NCBI RefSeq assembly: GCF_005876835.1
Contig: NZ_PPSW01000001.1
Span: 1 to 64,000, forward strand
Direction of reading: 5' to 3'
Length of the DNA stretch: 64,000 nt
Source: Pseudoalteromonas phenolica
GTDB lineage: Bacteria > Pseudomonadota > Gammaproteobacteria > Enterobacterales > Alteromonadaceae
Under the pieces are notes generated by a model, which saw only the letters and a program-made list of their open reading frames with translations, was not told the DNA's origin and did no database searches. A program made the position numbers and the translations under genes. This document shows, piece by piece, positions 35,918-45,498 of the stretch; the stretch's first letter is position 1; each line of letters begins with the position of its first letter.

Positions 35918-37624
35918 TTATAGCGTCTTCTGGATTAGGTTTTTATTCTCAACCCCAAATACTTGGCTATGTACGTCGCTGATGAAGTGCCATTGACTGT
36001 CAACATTATCAGATGTAAATGTCAGTGTCATAAAGCCACGCTGGTGGATGTTGGCAAACTCTAGGTCGTCAACTAAGAGTTCAAGTACCTTGGCAAACTC
36101 GCTGACCTGTGACTCTGGCAATTGTAGGTAATACTCTAGACCAGGGGAGCTCACTGATGGTGTCGCAAATTCATAACCACATACATCACCTTGTGCTGTG
36201 CATAATTTGCCAGACCAAGCGTTATGGGTATCGCCTGCAAGGGTAACGAGGTTTTTGTTTGCGGCTTTAGCTGTTTGTAATAAGACTTCACGCTCTACAG
36301 GGTACCCATCCCATGCATCTAAGTTATATGGTGCGGTAAAACCGATACGCATTTTATCTTGCTCAGTTAAGGTAGGGTCAGATGCTTGAGTGCGTGCTTT
36401 TAATTGCGCCAGTTCTGTCATTTGTGAAGCGATCGCAGGGCTTGGGTTAGCCATGGCAACCAGTAACTCTGCTGGAAGCATCATCTTTGTCATCAGTACT
36501 TGTTGGCCAAGTACTTGCCATTTGGCATCTGAGGTTTTGATATTGTCAGTCAGCCAAGTTAGCTGCTGAGTTCCAATCAGTTGTTGATCGGGAGAAACCA
36601 GGTCTGCTTGGAAACTTGCAGTATCTAACTGCCCCGATGTTGGGTCAAAATAGTTCTGATAATCAAGCGGTTTTACGCGGGCTTCATGACGTGTGTCGAG
36701 CATGTAAAGGGATACCAAAGAGCCGAAGTCAAATTTGCGATAAAGACTTTCTGTTTGACCTGTAACGTATGGTCGGATAGGCATCCATTCGTAATAGGCT
36801 TTAAGCGCGGCCATCTTTCGCTCTGTAAACATGCCTTCATTATCGTTATGATTTTCAGCCCCATCTAGATAGGCGTCGTTGCAGACTTCGTGGTCGTCCC
36901 ATACAGCTATGAAGGGTGCTTTTGCATGTAAGGCTTGCAGGCCAGTATCTGTTCTGTAAAGCGCATAACGTTTGCGGTAATCGGCTAGAGAGATGAGCTC
37001 GCTTTGGTTATCTTCTGGTAGCATTCGACCAAGCTCAGTCGCTTTGTCAGTGGCGTATCCACCCATGCCATATTCATAAATATAATCGCCCAAATGTAGC
37101 ACAGCATCTAGGTCTTGCATTTTTGCTGCTTCAGCATAGGCGTGAAAATAACCCGCTGGGTAATTTGCGCATGACATAACCGCCAACTTCACCTGCGATA
37201 CATCTGTTTCAGGTAAGGTTTTAGTTTCTCCCATTTGTGATGGGCTCTCGTTGGCTTTGAAACGGTAATAGTATCGGGTATTGGCTTTCAGCCCTGTTAA
37301 GTCTACTTTCACCGTGTAATCGTTTTTCGCTAATGCAGAAAGTGACTCTTTAAATTCAATATTTTCAAATGTCTTGTCTAGAGATACTTCTAAGCTAACA
37401 TTGACATTATTAGGTGCACCTTCAGGGGTAACTCGGGTCCACAAAATGACTCTATCACTTAATGGGTCACCACTTGCTACACCGTGATCAAACGCAACGG
37501 CAAAGTCATTATAAGATGGACTTGAGTCATTGTGGCCACATCCAGTTAAAGATAAAGATACCGTGGCAGCGCCGACACCAGCTAATGCACTTTTGATAAA
37601 ATTGCGACGTGAAAGCCCTTTCAT
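35918..37624 (-). CDS. phoD: PhoD-family alkaline phosphatase / phosphodiesterase
   Basis: A 568-residue metallophosphoesterase that releases phosphate from mono- and diesters outside the cytoplasm. The N-terminus carries a twin-arginine signal (SRRNFIK, residues 5-11) followed by a hydrophobic stretch ending LTGC, so it is probably a Tat-exported lipoprotein. An N-terminal PhoD_N beta domain contains the FDHGVASGDPLSDRVILWTR signature. The catalytic domain shows VMSCANYPAG, LHLGDYIYEYG, WDDHEVCNDAYLDG and LAGDTHNAWSG, which supply the Fe/Ca-binding Asp, His and Cys residues of PhoD. Length is normal. It is a single gene; PhoB control is likely by analogy but I did not find a clear Pho box. 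Confidence 0.9.
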   Translation of the reverse strand: MKGLSRRNFIKSALAGVGAATVSLSLTGCGHNDSSPSYNDFAVAFDHGVASGDPLSDRVILWTRVTPEGAPNNVNVSLEVSLDKTFENIEFKESLSALAKNDYTVKVDLTGLKANTRYYYRFKANESPSQMGETKTLPETDVSQVKLAVMSCANYPAGYFHAYAEAAKMQDLDAVLHLGDYIYEYGMGGYATDKATELGRMLPEDNQSELISLADYRKRYALYRTDTGLQALHAKAPFIAVWDDHEVCNDAYLDGAENHNDNEGMFTERKMAALKAYYEWMPIRPYVTGQTESLYRKFDFGSLVSLYMLDTRHEARVKPLDYQNYFDPTSGQLDTASFQADLVSPDQQLIGTQQLTWLTDNIKTSDAKWQVLGQQVLMTKMMLPAELLVAMANPSPAIASQMTELAQLKARTQASDPTLTEQDKMRIGFTAPYNLDAWDGYPVEREVLLQTAKAANKNLVTLAGDTHNAWSGKLCTAQGDVCGYEFATPSVSSPGLEYYLQLPESQVSEFAKVLELLVDDLEFANIHQRGFMTLTFTSDNVDSQWHFISDVHSQVFGVENKNLIQKTL

Positions 37625-38043
37625 GAGTTGTACCTCTTTATTGTTATATTTCAGAAAAGAGGCGATGTTAGAGAAGAGTTATGACATTTTTACGACTGGT
37701 CTTACCTTGTAATAAGTTATTCATGCTAGTGTCATATTGTGTCGGTCTAAACTTATTAATATATTGATTTATATAATTTTAAGTTATGTATTTAAGTGTT
37801 TGTTTTAACTGAAAGCCGTCGATTAAAATGAGTTTACATATTTAGGCTGAGCGAAAAACCACTTGTTGGGCTAATATTGTTTAGCTAAGTATCTACCTTT
37901 TGATATTTAAGTTGTTTTAATTCTGGTCGATAAAAGTAGTAATTGATTGTGCGCTTAGTTGTTGGTGTCATAATTTGTTCAGCTCAGTTAAGTTAAAAGC
38001 TGCAAGGTGTACTCCTAGAATTATTAAATGGAAAAGTTAAGTT
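37625..38043. other. Intergenic stretch without recognised gene
   Basis: About 420 AT-rich bases between the divergent PhoD and diguanylate cyclase genes. No frame with credible coding features and no strong hairpin. It must hold both promoters. Confidence 0.5.
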
Positions 38044-38958
38044 ATGTTTAAAGATGTCAGTGACCTTGCCAGTTGTGAAGTGTTAATTGTTGATGATTCT
38101 GAGCTAATGCGCAGGCTACTAGTGGGGTGTCTGCAAGAGATATGTAACGTAAAAACAGTCGAGTCAGCCGAAGAAGCAATTGCCTATTGCCAAGAAGAGC
38201 AGCCAGACTTAGTTTTGATGGACTGGGTACTAGAAGGCATGTCAGGGCTTGAAGCCTGTAAAAAAATGCAATCAACACCTAAGTTATCTGAAATCCCGAT
38301 AGTATTTGTTACCTCTAACGCTAATGAAGAGAGTCAGTTGCAATGTTGGGAAGCGGGCGCTGTAGACTTTGTGCCTAAGCCCATTGTACCGAAAACTCTA
38401 CAAAACCGTGTAAAGACGCATCTTAAATATAAACTTCAAGCTGATATTTTACGTAACTATTCTTTTATTGATGGCTTAACAGGTATTTATAACCGACGTT
38501 TCTTTGATACCGAAGTAGAAAGACTAATAAAGCAGCGTCATCGTGTAGCTCATTCACTTTCTATGATCATGATTGACATCGATTTCTTCAAAAAATATAA
38601 CGATCATTACGGGCACTTAGCGGGTGACGATGTTCTTAAGCAAGTAGCAGATAAGTTAAAAGAAATCGTCAGAAGACCGCTTGATTCTGTGTGTCGCTAT
38701 GGCGGTGAGGAGTTCGTGATACTGTTACCTGATACGCCTTTGCAAGGTGCGAAGATTATTGCCAAAACTTTGGTACGAGCTATTGAAGGTATGGCGCTAG
38801 AACACAGTCAATCTGAGCATAGTGTAATAACCATTAGTGCGGGCGTTGCATCTGCCACCAAAGCATGTGCCTCCGTTGAATCGCTGATGAAAAGTGCAGA
38901 TGATGCGCTTTATGACGCAAAAGGTTCCGGTCGTAATACCTATAAGTGCGCAGACTAA
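38044..38958 (+). CDS. Response regulator / diguanylate cyclase (REC-GGDEF)
   Basis: A 304-residue cytoplasmic protein that makes cyclic di-GMP under phosphorelay control. The receiver domain (12-125) has acidic pocket VDDSE, phospho-acceptor Asp60 in LVLMDWVLEG and Lys in FVPKP. The GGDEF domain (135-300) has active-site GGEEF at 220-224 and an intact RxxD inhibitory site (RPLD, 211-214) five residues before it, so feedback inhibition by c-di-GMP is expected. The layout resembles WspR. No kinase adjoins. The start is ATG 38044. The 3' end overlaps the convergent YbaN-like gene by four bases. Confidence 0.93.
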   Translation: MFKDVSDLASCEVLIVDDSELMRRLLVGCLQEICNVKTVESAEEAIAYCQEEQPDLVLMDWVLEGMSGLEACKKMQSTPKLSEIPIVFVTSNANEESQLQCWEAGAVDFVPKPIVPKTLQNRVKTHLKYKLQADILRNYSFIDGLTGIYNRRFFDTEVERLIKQRHRVAHSLSMIMIDIDFFKKYNDHYGHLAGDDVLKQVADKLKEIVRRPLDSVCRYGGEEFVILLPDTPLQGAKIIAKTLVRAIEGMALEHSQSEHSVITISAGVASATKACASVESLMKSADDALYDAKGSGRNTYKCAD

Positions 38959-39353
38959 ATACTGACAGGCGGTGTAGAAGGTTTAGACAAAATATAAATC
39001 ATCACCGCCACTTCGATACTTGCAACCAGTATTAGCACCCATAGCGCGGGTTGGCTGTATAGCAAAATCATATACCCAAGTAGCATACCTAAACCTGCTC
39101 CCCATTTTCCTTTGATAGGAATAACTTGATGATCATGCCAAAGTCTTAATGGCTCACCAAACTTAGGGTGTGTAAGTAGCCAATTGGCGAATTTAGGTGA
39201 AGAGCGTGTGAAGCAGGCGAGCGCGAGAATAAAAAAGATGGTGGTTGGCATAACAGGTAAGGCCATACCCACAAAACCAAGACCAACAAAAATGATACCA
39301 GCAGCATGCAGCCAAAAGCATTTATTAAAGAGTTTAAGACTACTTTTGCTCAT
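38955..39353 (-). CDS. YbaN-family (DUF454) inner-membrane protein
   Basis: A 132-residue protein with about three membrane helices. The conserved block GLGFVGMALPVMPTTIFFILALACFTRSSPKF identifies the DUF454/YbaN family, and HPKFGEPLRLWHDHQVIP is its second signature. Function is unknown. It is convergent with the diguanylate cyclase gene, with which it shares four terminal bases, and no terminator separates them, so antisense read-through is possible. Confidence 0.85.
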   Translation of the reverse strand: MSKSSLKLFNKCFWLHAAGIIFVGLGFVGMALPVMPTTIFFILALACFTRSSPKFANWLLTHPKFGEPLRLWHDHQVIPIKGKWGAGLGMLLGYMILLYSQPALWVLILVASIEVAVMIYILSKPSTPPVSI

Positions 39354-39538
39354 TAATTAATCTCGCCAACATGTAATATTTTAAGCTTATCACAGAGTTA
39401 TTAGTTTGCGAGTTTTTCAGCAACATTGAAGCATGACGTTTGCGTGAAGATGCTTCATTTGGACGTTTATGTGTTTACTCTGAGTGGGGTTTTTCGGTAA
39501 TGTAGCTGAGATATCAAAATTTTGAAGTTAGGTGAATT

Positions 39539-40390
39539 ATGGAACTTTCAGCATCAGTTTCTATCCAGCGCACGGAGTCTGGACTCGAGTATTTAAATGT
39601 CGACGGTCCGCGTTGTAGTGCTAAAATCTTTTTACAAGGTGCACAACTGACAGAGTTCACGCCTGTTGGCAAAGGCAATTTGATCTGGGTGTCAGAAGAT
39701 GAAGACTATCTAGAGGGCAAAGCCGTTCGTGGTGGCATTCCTATTTGCTGGCCATGGTTTGGCGTGCACAGCGACCCTGATTGGCCAATTCATGGTGTAG
39801 CGCGCAAATTAATGTGGCGTGCAGAAGAAGTACATGAAAGCGATGAAGCCATTGTGATTAAGCTTTCATTACCTATGACTTTGGTTGATGAAACCTACTG
39901 GCCGCATAAATCTAAGCTTGAAGTTGAATTTCATTTAACAGAACAGTTAAAAGTGAGCCTCACTAATATTAACCTGGGTGATACTGCATTTACTTTAACT
40001 CAAGCACTACATACTTATTTCCCGACACCAAATATTGAAGCGACGACTGTGGATGGCTTACAGGGCTCGAAGTTTATTGAATTTGGCGAAGGCCCATTTG
40101 ATCAAAATGAAGTTGTTGGTTTCGCTCGTGAAACAGACATGGTGTATACCCAAGCAGCACCGGTTCAAGTTATTAGAACGCCAGACGGAAACATTGAAGT
40201 GGGTCGTGAAAGCTCTACTTCTTGCGTGCTTTGGAACCCGTGGATTGAAAAGTCTAAGCGTTTAAGCAACTTTAGAGATGACGAATATAAAACCATGCTG
40301 TGTCTAGAAGCGGCAAATGTAATGGATGACGCTGCTACCGTTGAGCCGGGGCAAAGTCATACTTTGACAACGACATTGCGCTGGGTATAA
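39539..40390 (+). CDS. yeaD: D-hexose-6-phosphate mutarotase
   Basis: A 283-residue cytoplasmic enzyme of the aldose-1-epimerase superfamily that interconverts the anomers of glucose 6-phosphate. Family landmarks: the N-terminal AKIFLQGAQLTEFTPVG, the phosphate/sugar-binding AVRGGIPICWPWFG, HGVARKLMW with its conserved His, QALHTYF with the catalytic His, and CVLWNPWIEKSKRL; a late CLEAANV supplies the catalytic-type Glu. Full length. Start ATG 39539 with a weak AGGTGAA. Single gene with its own terminator. Confidence 0.92.
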   Translation: MELSASVSIQRTESGLEYLNVDGPRCSAKIFLQGAQLTEFTPVGKGNLIWVSEDEDYLEGKAVRGGIPICWPWFGVHSDPDWPIHGVARKLMWRAEEVHESDEAIVIKLSLPMTLVDETYWPHKSKLEVEFHLTEQLKVSLTNINLGDTAFTLTQALHTYFPTPNIEATTVDGLQGSKFIEFGEGPFDQNEVVGFARETDMVYTQAAPVQVIRTPDGNIEVGRESSTSCVLWNPWIEKSKRLSNFRDDEYKTMLCLEAANVMDDAATVEPGQSHTLTTTLRWV

Positions 40391-40450
40391 ACCCTTTTCA
40401 TAATAAGTTCTAAATGTGTAAACACATTTCAGAACGAGACAATTAATTTA

Positions 40451-40483
40451 AAAAAGCTGCATTGCGTGATGTGGCTTTTTTTA
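40451..40483 (+). terminator. Terminator of the mutarotase gene
   Basis: AAAAAGCTGCA pairs (with two G-U pairs) with TGTGGCTTTTTT and ends in a T run. Confidence 0.75.
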
Positions 40484-40495
40484 CAAATCAAAATT

Positions 40496-40514
40496 GATAA
40501 TGATTCTTATTTGC
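40496..40514. promoter_or_regulatory. Fur-box-like operator
   Basis: GATAATGATTCTTATTTGC agrees with the 19-bp Fur consensus at 14 positions, including the whole left GATAATGAT half. It lies 53 bases before the start of a small membrane-protein gene, as expected for an iron-repressed promoter. Confidence 0.55.
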
Positions 40515-40566
40515 ATATAATCCACTTTAAGGATGGTGTCTGACACAGTACAAATAAGGAAGGGTG

Positions 40567-40821
40567 ATGATCTTTGTTTTAAGTTTAGCTGTCGTTGCAT
40601 TAATGATAATGGCGTTAGTCAATATCAGAGCGTACACACCGCTATTTAAATATCTGCATCATATTGCGACTTGGTTAGCCGCGGCAATCATAGCCAGTGC
40701 TATGTTTTATATGGGATTAAGTATGTTATTAGCGGTCACAATGTTTGTTGTGGCTGGTGGTATTTTGGCGTTATTTATCACTTTGGCAAAGCCAGAGCAG
40801 GGCGAGAATAGCTTTTTCTGA
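40567..40821 (+). CDS. Small membrane protein, probably iron-regulated
   Basis: An 84-residue protein that is almost entirely hydrophobic. Three membrane helices are likely: residues 1-20, about 33-50 (TWLAAAIIASAMFYMG) and 52-72. A short polar C-terminal tail follows. I recognise no family. ATG 40567 is preferred over GTG 40564 because AAGGA is six bases upstream of the ATG. The Fur-like box in front suggests synthesis during iron starvation. No iron-uptake gene adjoins. Confidence 0.7.
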   Translation: MIFVLSLAVVALMIMALVNIRAYTPLFKYLHHIATWLAAAIIASAMFYMGLSMLLAVTMFVVAGGILALFITLAKPEQGENSFF

Positions 40822-40935
40822 ATCCCCTTGGTTTTGGTTACATAACACCATGTTACAATTTCATACGGCTTGCCTACATTCTTAACAATGTGATTCCCTT
40901 ATGCTTTACGCATATTTGAGAAAGGATCACGGAAC

Positions 40936-43809
40936 ATGCATTCAGTTATGAAAAAAGTCGCCCTTGGCTCACTCATGTCTTTGTCGAGTATGAGTTATGC
41001 CGCGCCGATGTGGCAAACCATAGAAACCGAACATTTCAATGTGCATTACACGCAAGGACATAAGCGCTGGGCAGAATCTGCCGCACACGAGCTTGAGTTA
41101 GTTCGCGATAAAGTACTTGAGCAGCAAAATCGCAGCCTAGGAACCAAAGCCGATGTAGTGGTCTTTGACCCTTATCATGGTGCAAATGGCTTCGCGATAC
41201 CAAGTACCGATCAACCTCTAATGGCGTTATTTACCACGCCACCGCAATCAGACACCGTGATCTCTAACAGCAGTGGTTGGCAACAGCTATTGATTTTGCA
41301 TGAGTACATTCATTTGGTGCATTTATCTCAACCTAATCGCAGTTCATGGCGACAAACACTTCGTGATGCATGGGACCCATACGATATCGCGCTTGCGATC
41401 ATGCCGCGTTGGGTGGCAGAAGGCTATGCCACCTTGATGGAGTCGAAAATGACGGGGCGAGGTCGTTTATTTGATAACTACACTGAAGCCCTCCTCACAG
41501 AATTCGCTCGCCAAGGCGCATTATTGCCTTATTCAGCGCTCAATAATGGTAACGACAGTTATTTGAGCGGCTCAATGGCATATTTAATTGGTGTGCGTTA
41601 CTTGGCATGGCTTGAAAAGAACTACGGTGAGCAGACTTTAGACGCTGTTTGGACACGTATGCAGGCAGTGGAATCTCGTGATTTTGATGAGGCGTTTAAG
41701 GGCGTATTTGGCGACCACCCTGCAAAATTATATAAGCGCTTTGTCGCGGAGTACACTTATCTGAGCATGGCTTCTGCGCAAGATTTGCCCGAGTTGGATA
41801 CTAAGTTATGGCATGACTTTAAGTTTGACGCTAAAAACCTGCGTTTATCGCCGAGCGGTGAATTCATTGCCGTCACTGAGCGTGATAGCAAAGGTCGCAC
41901 TGAGCTTAATATCTATGCGACCAAAGACAATGAAAAAGCTGAAAAAGACTTTAATGAAAAGCAAAAGGCCTTATTTGCGGCAGATCCTAAAGATGTAGCT
42001 GATAATGCGCCTGAGACCTTTGGCCGAGTAAAAAAACATACACTCACGCCAAGTAATTTTTCTGGCATTCGCTATGCGCGTTGGAAAGACGAGAATACTC
42101 TGTATTTCGTTGCATCGGTGCAAAAACCAAATGATCAGCATGCAGTACAAGGCGAATTATTTCAGTGGACGCTCGATGATAACCAAGTCACACAGCTAAC
42201 TGAAGATGTGGGTATTCGTCGCTTTGCGATAGATAAAAACAACAATGCCATCGTGGCTGAAAAAGTACGCTACGGTTATTCACACTTAGTGAATTTAGAG
42301 CTCAACAATGGATCTGAAACCGTACTTTCAAGCAACCAGCTTGGTGATACATATGATTATCCTGAGATCTCTGAAAACGGCAATAAACTGGCCTATTTAA
42401 AATCAGGGCTGAATCAAAATTGGCAGTTGTATGTGCGAGATATGCAAACACAAAACAACTTTCAAGTACCCACCCCAAAAGGTTATCAATTCTTAACTCA
42501 GCCGAGCTGGTCCAAAGACGGTAATACCTTGTTCTACGTAGCCGGTGTAGAGGGGGCGATTAATCTATATGCTTATGACTTTAGCACGCAGCAGTTGTTG
42601 CAGTTAAGCCAAGGCCAGCATGTGGTGAGTTTTCCACAGCAATTAAACGACAGTGAATTGCTGTATTTAGGTGTTTCTTCAGAAGGTCCAGATGCTTACA
42701 CACTGGAGATTAATAATACTGCAAGTTTGGTCACTGAGTTGAGTAACACTAAGCAAGCTCCTAAACTTTCAAATGCAGCTGTTCAACTTGATGATGCCCA
42801 GATTTACCAACAGCCATTGCAAAGTAAACCCTATGATAAATGGGAACACAGTGCATCCATGACCTTGGGCTCACAGTACCACAGTGCCAGTACTGAGGTA
42901 TTACATCTGGGTGTGAAAGGATCTGACTTCCTAGAAGAAATAAGCTGGCATATTGGGCTAAGCAAAAGCTTAGGCGACAGCACTCTAGTTGGTGGTTTTG
43001 CCGATGTAAAAATGCAACAAGGTAATACCGCGTGGCAGGCAAAGGCGTTTTCGTTTGAACTAGATACCGCAGCGCAAAGTCGTGGGGCAGAGGTCGTTGC
43101 AATGGCACCGCATACGCTGCAACAAACAGGGCTTAGCGCACAGGTTAGCCATAGCTATCGCCAAAATATGCTGTCATTGACTGGCCATGCTGCCGTACAT
43201 GCGAGTGAACTAGACACAGGCTTAGGAAGCCAAGACGAACGCTGGCTTCGCCTTGGGCTTGAGCAAAGCTGGCAATATGACAAACAGGCATTTGCGATTG
43301 GCCAGCAAATTAAAGCCCAGTGGCTAGACGGCAAATCAGGTGAGACGGACTGGCAGGGCTACAATCTCGCTGCGTCAATATTCGGTAAAGCGTTTCATAT
43401 ACCTTTGTATATACAAGCAGAGCAAGTGAAACGAGAAGATACATTATTGAATTTAGGTGGCTTTAGATCGAGCCTCATAGATCAAAATGTCATGGCAAAT
43501 ACTATTTATAAACCAGATTTACCTTTTTTTGCTGGTGTTGCTGAGCGTTATCAAGGTTATGGTGGTGGTGTGGCCATGTCAGAAGGTGCGCCTTGGCTTT
43601 ACTACCAACAGCACCAATTAGACCACCAAGTGTTTGGGCAAAGCTATGGAGTCAAATGGACCACCTGGTTTAATGGTCGCGATTGGAGCGCAAAATTCGC
43701 CCCTGCGGGGATCAGTGATCTACGTATCGACATAGGCTTAAGTCGAGTTGAAAGCGAGCGTTTTGAAAACGAAAACCGCGCATGGCTTGGACTGTGGTTT
43801 GATTTGTAG
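40936..43809 (+). CDS. Exported metallopeptidase / beta-propeller / probable barrel fusion
   Basis: A 957-residue protein. After the signal peptide (MKKVALGSLMSLSSMSYAA) a gluzincin-type peptidase domain carries HEYIH (122-126) and the third zinc-ligand Glu162 in RWVAEGYATL, as in peptidase MA-like/M1-like proteins. From about 290 to 620 there are WD40/TolB-like propeller blades (LRLSPSGEFIAVTERDSKG, ISENGNKLAYLKSG, PSWSKDGNTLFYVAG). The last 300 residues alternate amphipathic strands and end WLGLWFDL, suggesting an outer-membrane beta-barrel. The whole could be a surface protease anchored by its own barrel. Start ATG 40936 with AAAGGA upstream. Similar unnamed proteins occur in Shewanella and Pseudoalteromonas; the function is unknown. 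Confidence 0.75.
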   Translation: MHSVMKKVALGSLMSLSSMSYAAPMWQTIETEHFNVHYTQGHKRWAESAAHELELVRDKVLEQQNRSLGTKADVVVFDPYHGANGFAIPSTDQPLMALFTTPPQSDTVISNSSGWQQLLILHEYIHLVHLSQPNRSSWRQTLRDAWDPYDIALAIMPRWVAEGYATLMESKMTGRGRLFDNYTEALLTEFARQGALLPYSALNNGNDSYLSGSMAYLIGVRYLAWLEKNYGEQTLDAVWTRMQAVESRDFDEAFKGVFGDHPAKLYKRFVAEYTYLSMASAQDLPELDTKLWHDFKFDAKNLRLSPSGEFIAVTERDSKGRTELNIYATKDNEKAEKDFNEKQKALFAADPKDVADNAPETFGRVKKHTLTPSNFSGIRYARWKDENTLYFVASVQKPNDQHAVQGELFQWTLDDNQVTQLTEDVGIRRFAIDKNNNAIVAEKVRYGYSHLVNLELNNGSETVLSSNQLGDTYDYPEISENGNKLAYLKSGLNQNWQLYVRDMQTQNNFQVPTPKGYQFLTQPSWSKDGNTLFYVAGVEGAINLYAYDFSTQQLLQLSQGQHVVSFPQQLNDSELLYLGVSSEGPDAYTLEINNTASLVTELSNTKQAPKLSNAAVQLDDAQIYQQPLQSKPYDKWEHSASMTLGSQYHSASTEVLHLGVKGSDFLEEISWHIGLSKSLGDSTLVGGFADVKMQQGNTAWQAKAFSFELDTAAQSRGAEVVAMAPHTLQQTGLSAQVSHSYRQNMLSLTGHAAVHASELDTGLGSQDERWLRLGLEQSWQYDKQAFAIGQQIKAQWLDGKSGETDWQGYNLAASIFGKAFHIPLYIQAEQVKREDTLLNLGGFRSSLIDQNVMANTIYKPDLPFFAGVAERYQGYGGGVAMSEGAPWLYYQQHQLDHQVFGQSYGVKWTTWFNGRDWSAKFAPAGISDLRIDIGLSRVESERFENENRAWLGLWFDL

Positions 43810-43825
43810 GAGTTAATGACTTGTT

Positions 43826-43856
43826 GGGTTATTAAAGCAGGCTTCTTTGGTAACCC
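43826..43856 (+). terminator. Hairpin after the peptidase fusion gene
   Basis: GGGTTA/TAACCC with an inner AAAG/CTTT stem, 17 bases after the stop codon. There is no long T tract, so this is a weak call. Confidence 0.4.
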
Positions 43857-43991
43857 ATCTTATAAGGCTATGTTTTATAAATAGTCAGCTTTTAGTTTTG
43901 AGTCATAATTAACATTCCAAAGTTGTTTCCAAAAAAGGGGGCTGCTTGAATTATACTATTGCGATAAAGGAACTAATCTAGCAATAACGGT

Positions 43992-45407
43992 ATGGATAAG
44001 TCACTCGAAGCAATATTATTTGAAATTAGCCAAAGCCCAGAAATTGATAGTGGCGATCTTAAAACGGCTGGTAGTTTAATCATTCAAGCATGCTGTAAAG
44101 GGTTAGATATATCACGCACCTCTATGTGGTCAGTAGATGAAAGCGGCGCAAAATGTCACCTCCTGATTGATAATGGTGAATTTCAAACATTCGATAACTT
44201 CTTTTTGAGCCGCCAAGCATTTCCTATTTACTTCCAGAATCTAGATAACGAGAGGATCATCGCTGCAGCTGATGCGGTGAACGATAAAATCACTTTTGAA
44301 TTTTCTGAGGTCTATTTAAAACCTCGTAACATTGCTTCTATGCTAGATGTACCAATACGCCGAAAAGGTAAAATGATCGATATCATTTGCTGTGAACATC
44401 AAGGTGAGCACCTCAAGCATTGGCAAGATGATGAACTGATATTTGTATCTACTTTGGCTGAGCTGTATGGACGGGCGAACAATGCACACCGTAGTTTGCA
44501 ATATGAAGAAGCGTTACGCGACCTTAATGCAGAGCTCGACAGTATTGTGAAAAAGCGCACAAAAGAATTAGAAGCCACCATTTTTGAACTTAAGCAAGCG
44601 CAAGAAGAGCTCGCCGAAAGTAAAAAACTGGCTGCACTTGGAGAGATGGTCGCTGGCATAGCCCATGAAGTTAATACGCCTTTAGGTGTTGCGATAACCG
44701 CGGCGAGTTTATGTGCTGAAAAAATGAGTGCAGTCAGTATAAACCTAGAGAATAAGACATTGACCAGGCCAATGCTAAGTGATTTTCTGAGTGATTCTAG
44801 TGACGCGCTCAAAATAGTATTAGCAAACCTTGATAGATCCGCGCATCTAATGAATGATTTTAGAAACGTCTCGGCCAACCAAATTAATCCCACTCGTGAA
44901 AAAGTCATAATAGAAGAGTACATTGGGCAAGTATTAAATACGCTTAGCCCTAAGCTGAAAAAACACAAAGTGCAGGTTGAGTATCACATTGCAAGTTGTC
45001 ACGAACGCTTAACTTACCCCGGCTTACTGGCGCAAGTCATCTCGAATCTTGTAAATAATGCCATTGAACATGCGTTTAAGGCCGATCAGCCAGAGAAAAA
45101 GTTAGAAGTGCTAGTCGAAAAATCAATGGACCATATAAATATTCATTTTAATGATAATGGCAAAGGCATTAGTGAGCAGCACTTAGCGCATATATTTAAT
45201 CCTTTCTTTACTACTAAAAGGCATGACGGTAATACCGGTCTGGGTTTATCAATTTCTTATAATTTACTGAAAAAGCAATTAGGTGGAAGCTTAAGTGTCT
45301 CTTCAAAAGAAGGGGTAGGTAGTCAATTTACGATTTCATTACCAGATATATTGTTTAACAGGGGTTGCGCAGAGAATGTGAGTTGTGAACCCCAAACGAC
45401 CTCTTAA
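43992..45407 (+). CDS. GAF-domain sensor histidine kinase
   Basis: A 471-residue soluble kinase without membrane segments. An N-terminal GAF domain (about 20-165) is followed by a coiled-coil linker (DLNAELDSIVKKRTKELEA). The dimerisation/phospho-acceptor helix has His225 in AGIAHEVNTPLG. The catalytic ATPase domain has NLVNNAIEHAF (N box), NDNGKGI (G1), PFFTTKRHDGNTGLGLSI (F/G2) and a final GSQFTISLP. The HEVNTPLG type is common in kinases paired with separate regulators or c-di-GMP enzymes; no regulator is adjacent. Start ATG 43992. A strong terminator follows. Confidence 0.9.
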   Translation: MDKSLEAILFEISQSPEIDSGDLKTAGSLIIQACCKGLDISRTSMWSVDESGAKCHLLIDNGEFQTFDNFFLSRQAFPIYFQNLDNERIIAAADAVNDKITFEFSEVYLKPRNIASMLDVPIRRKGKMIDIICCEHQGEHLKHWQDDELIFVSTLAELYGRANNAHRSLQYEEALRDLNAELDSIVKKRTKELEATIFELKQAQEELAESKKLAALGEMVAGIAHEVNTPLGVAITAASLCAEKMSAVSINLENKTLTRPMLSDFLSDSSDALKIVLANLDRSAHLMNDFRNVSANQINPTREKVIIEEYIGQVLNTLSPKLKKHKVQVEYHIASCHERLTYPGLLAQVISNLVNNAIEHAFKADQPEKKLEVLVEKSMDHINIHFNDNGKGISEQHLAHIFNPFFTTKRHDGNTGLGLSISYNLLKKQLGGSLSVSSKEGVGSQFTISLPDILFNRGCAENVSCEPQTTS

Positions 45408-45461
45408 GCATATATGCTTAATTGAACAGTCTTATTTATTATAAGTTTCTTTAAACTCTGC

Positions 45462-45487
45462 AAGCCCAGCAATTGCTGGGCTTTTTG
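45462..45487. terminator. Bidirectional terminator
   Basis: AAGCCCAGCAATTGCTGGGCTT (45462-45483) is a perfect palindrome followed by TTT, between convergent genes. Confidence 0.9.
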
Positions 45488-45498
45488 ATTATAGAATA

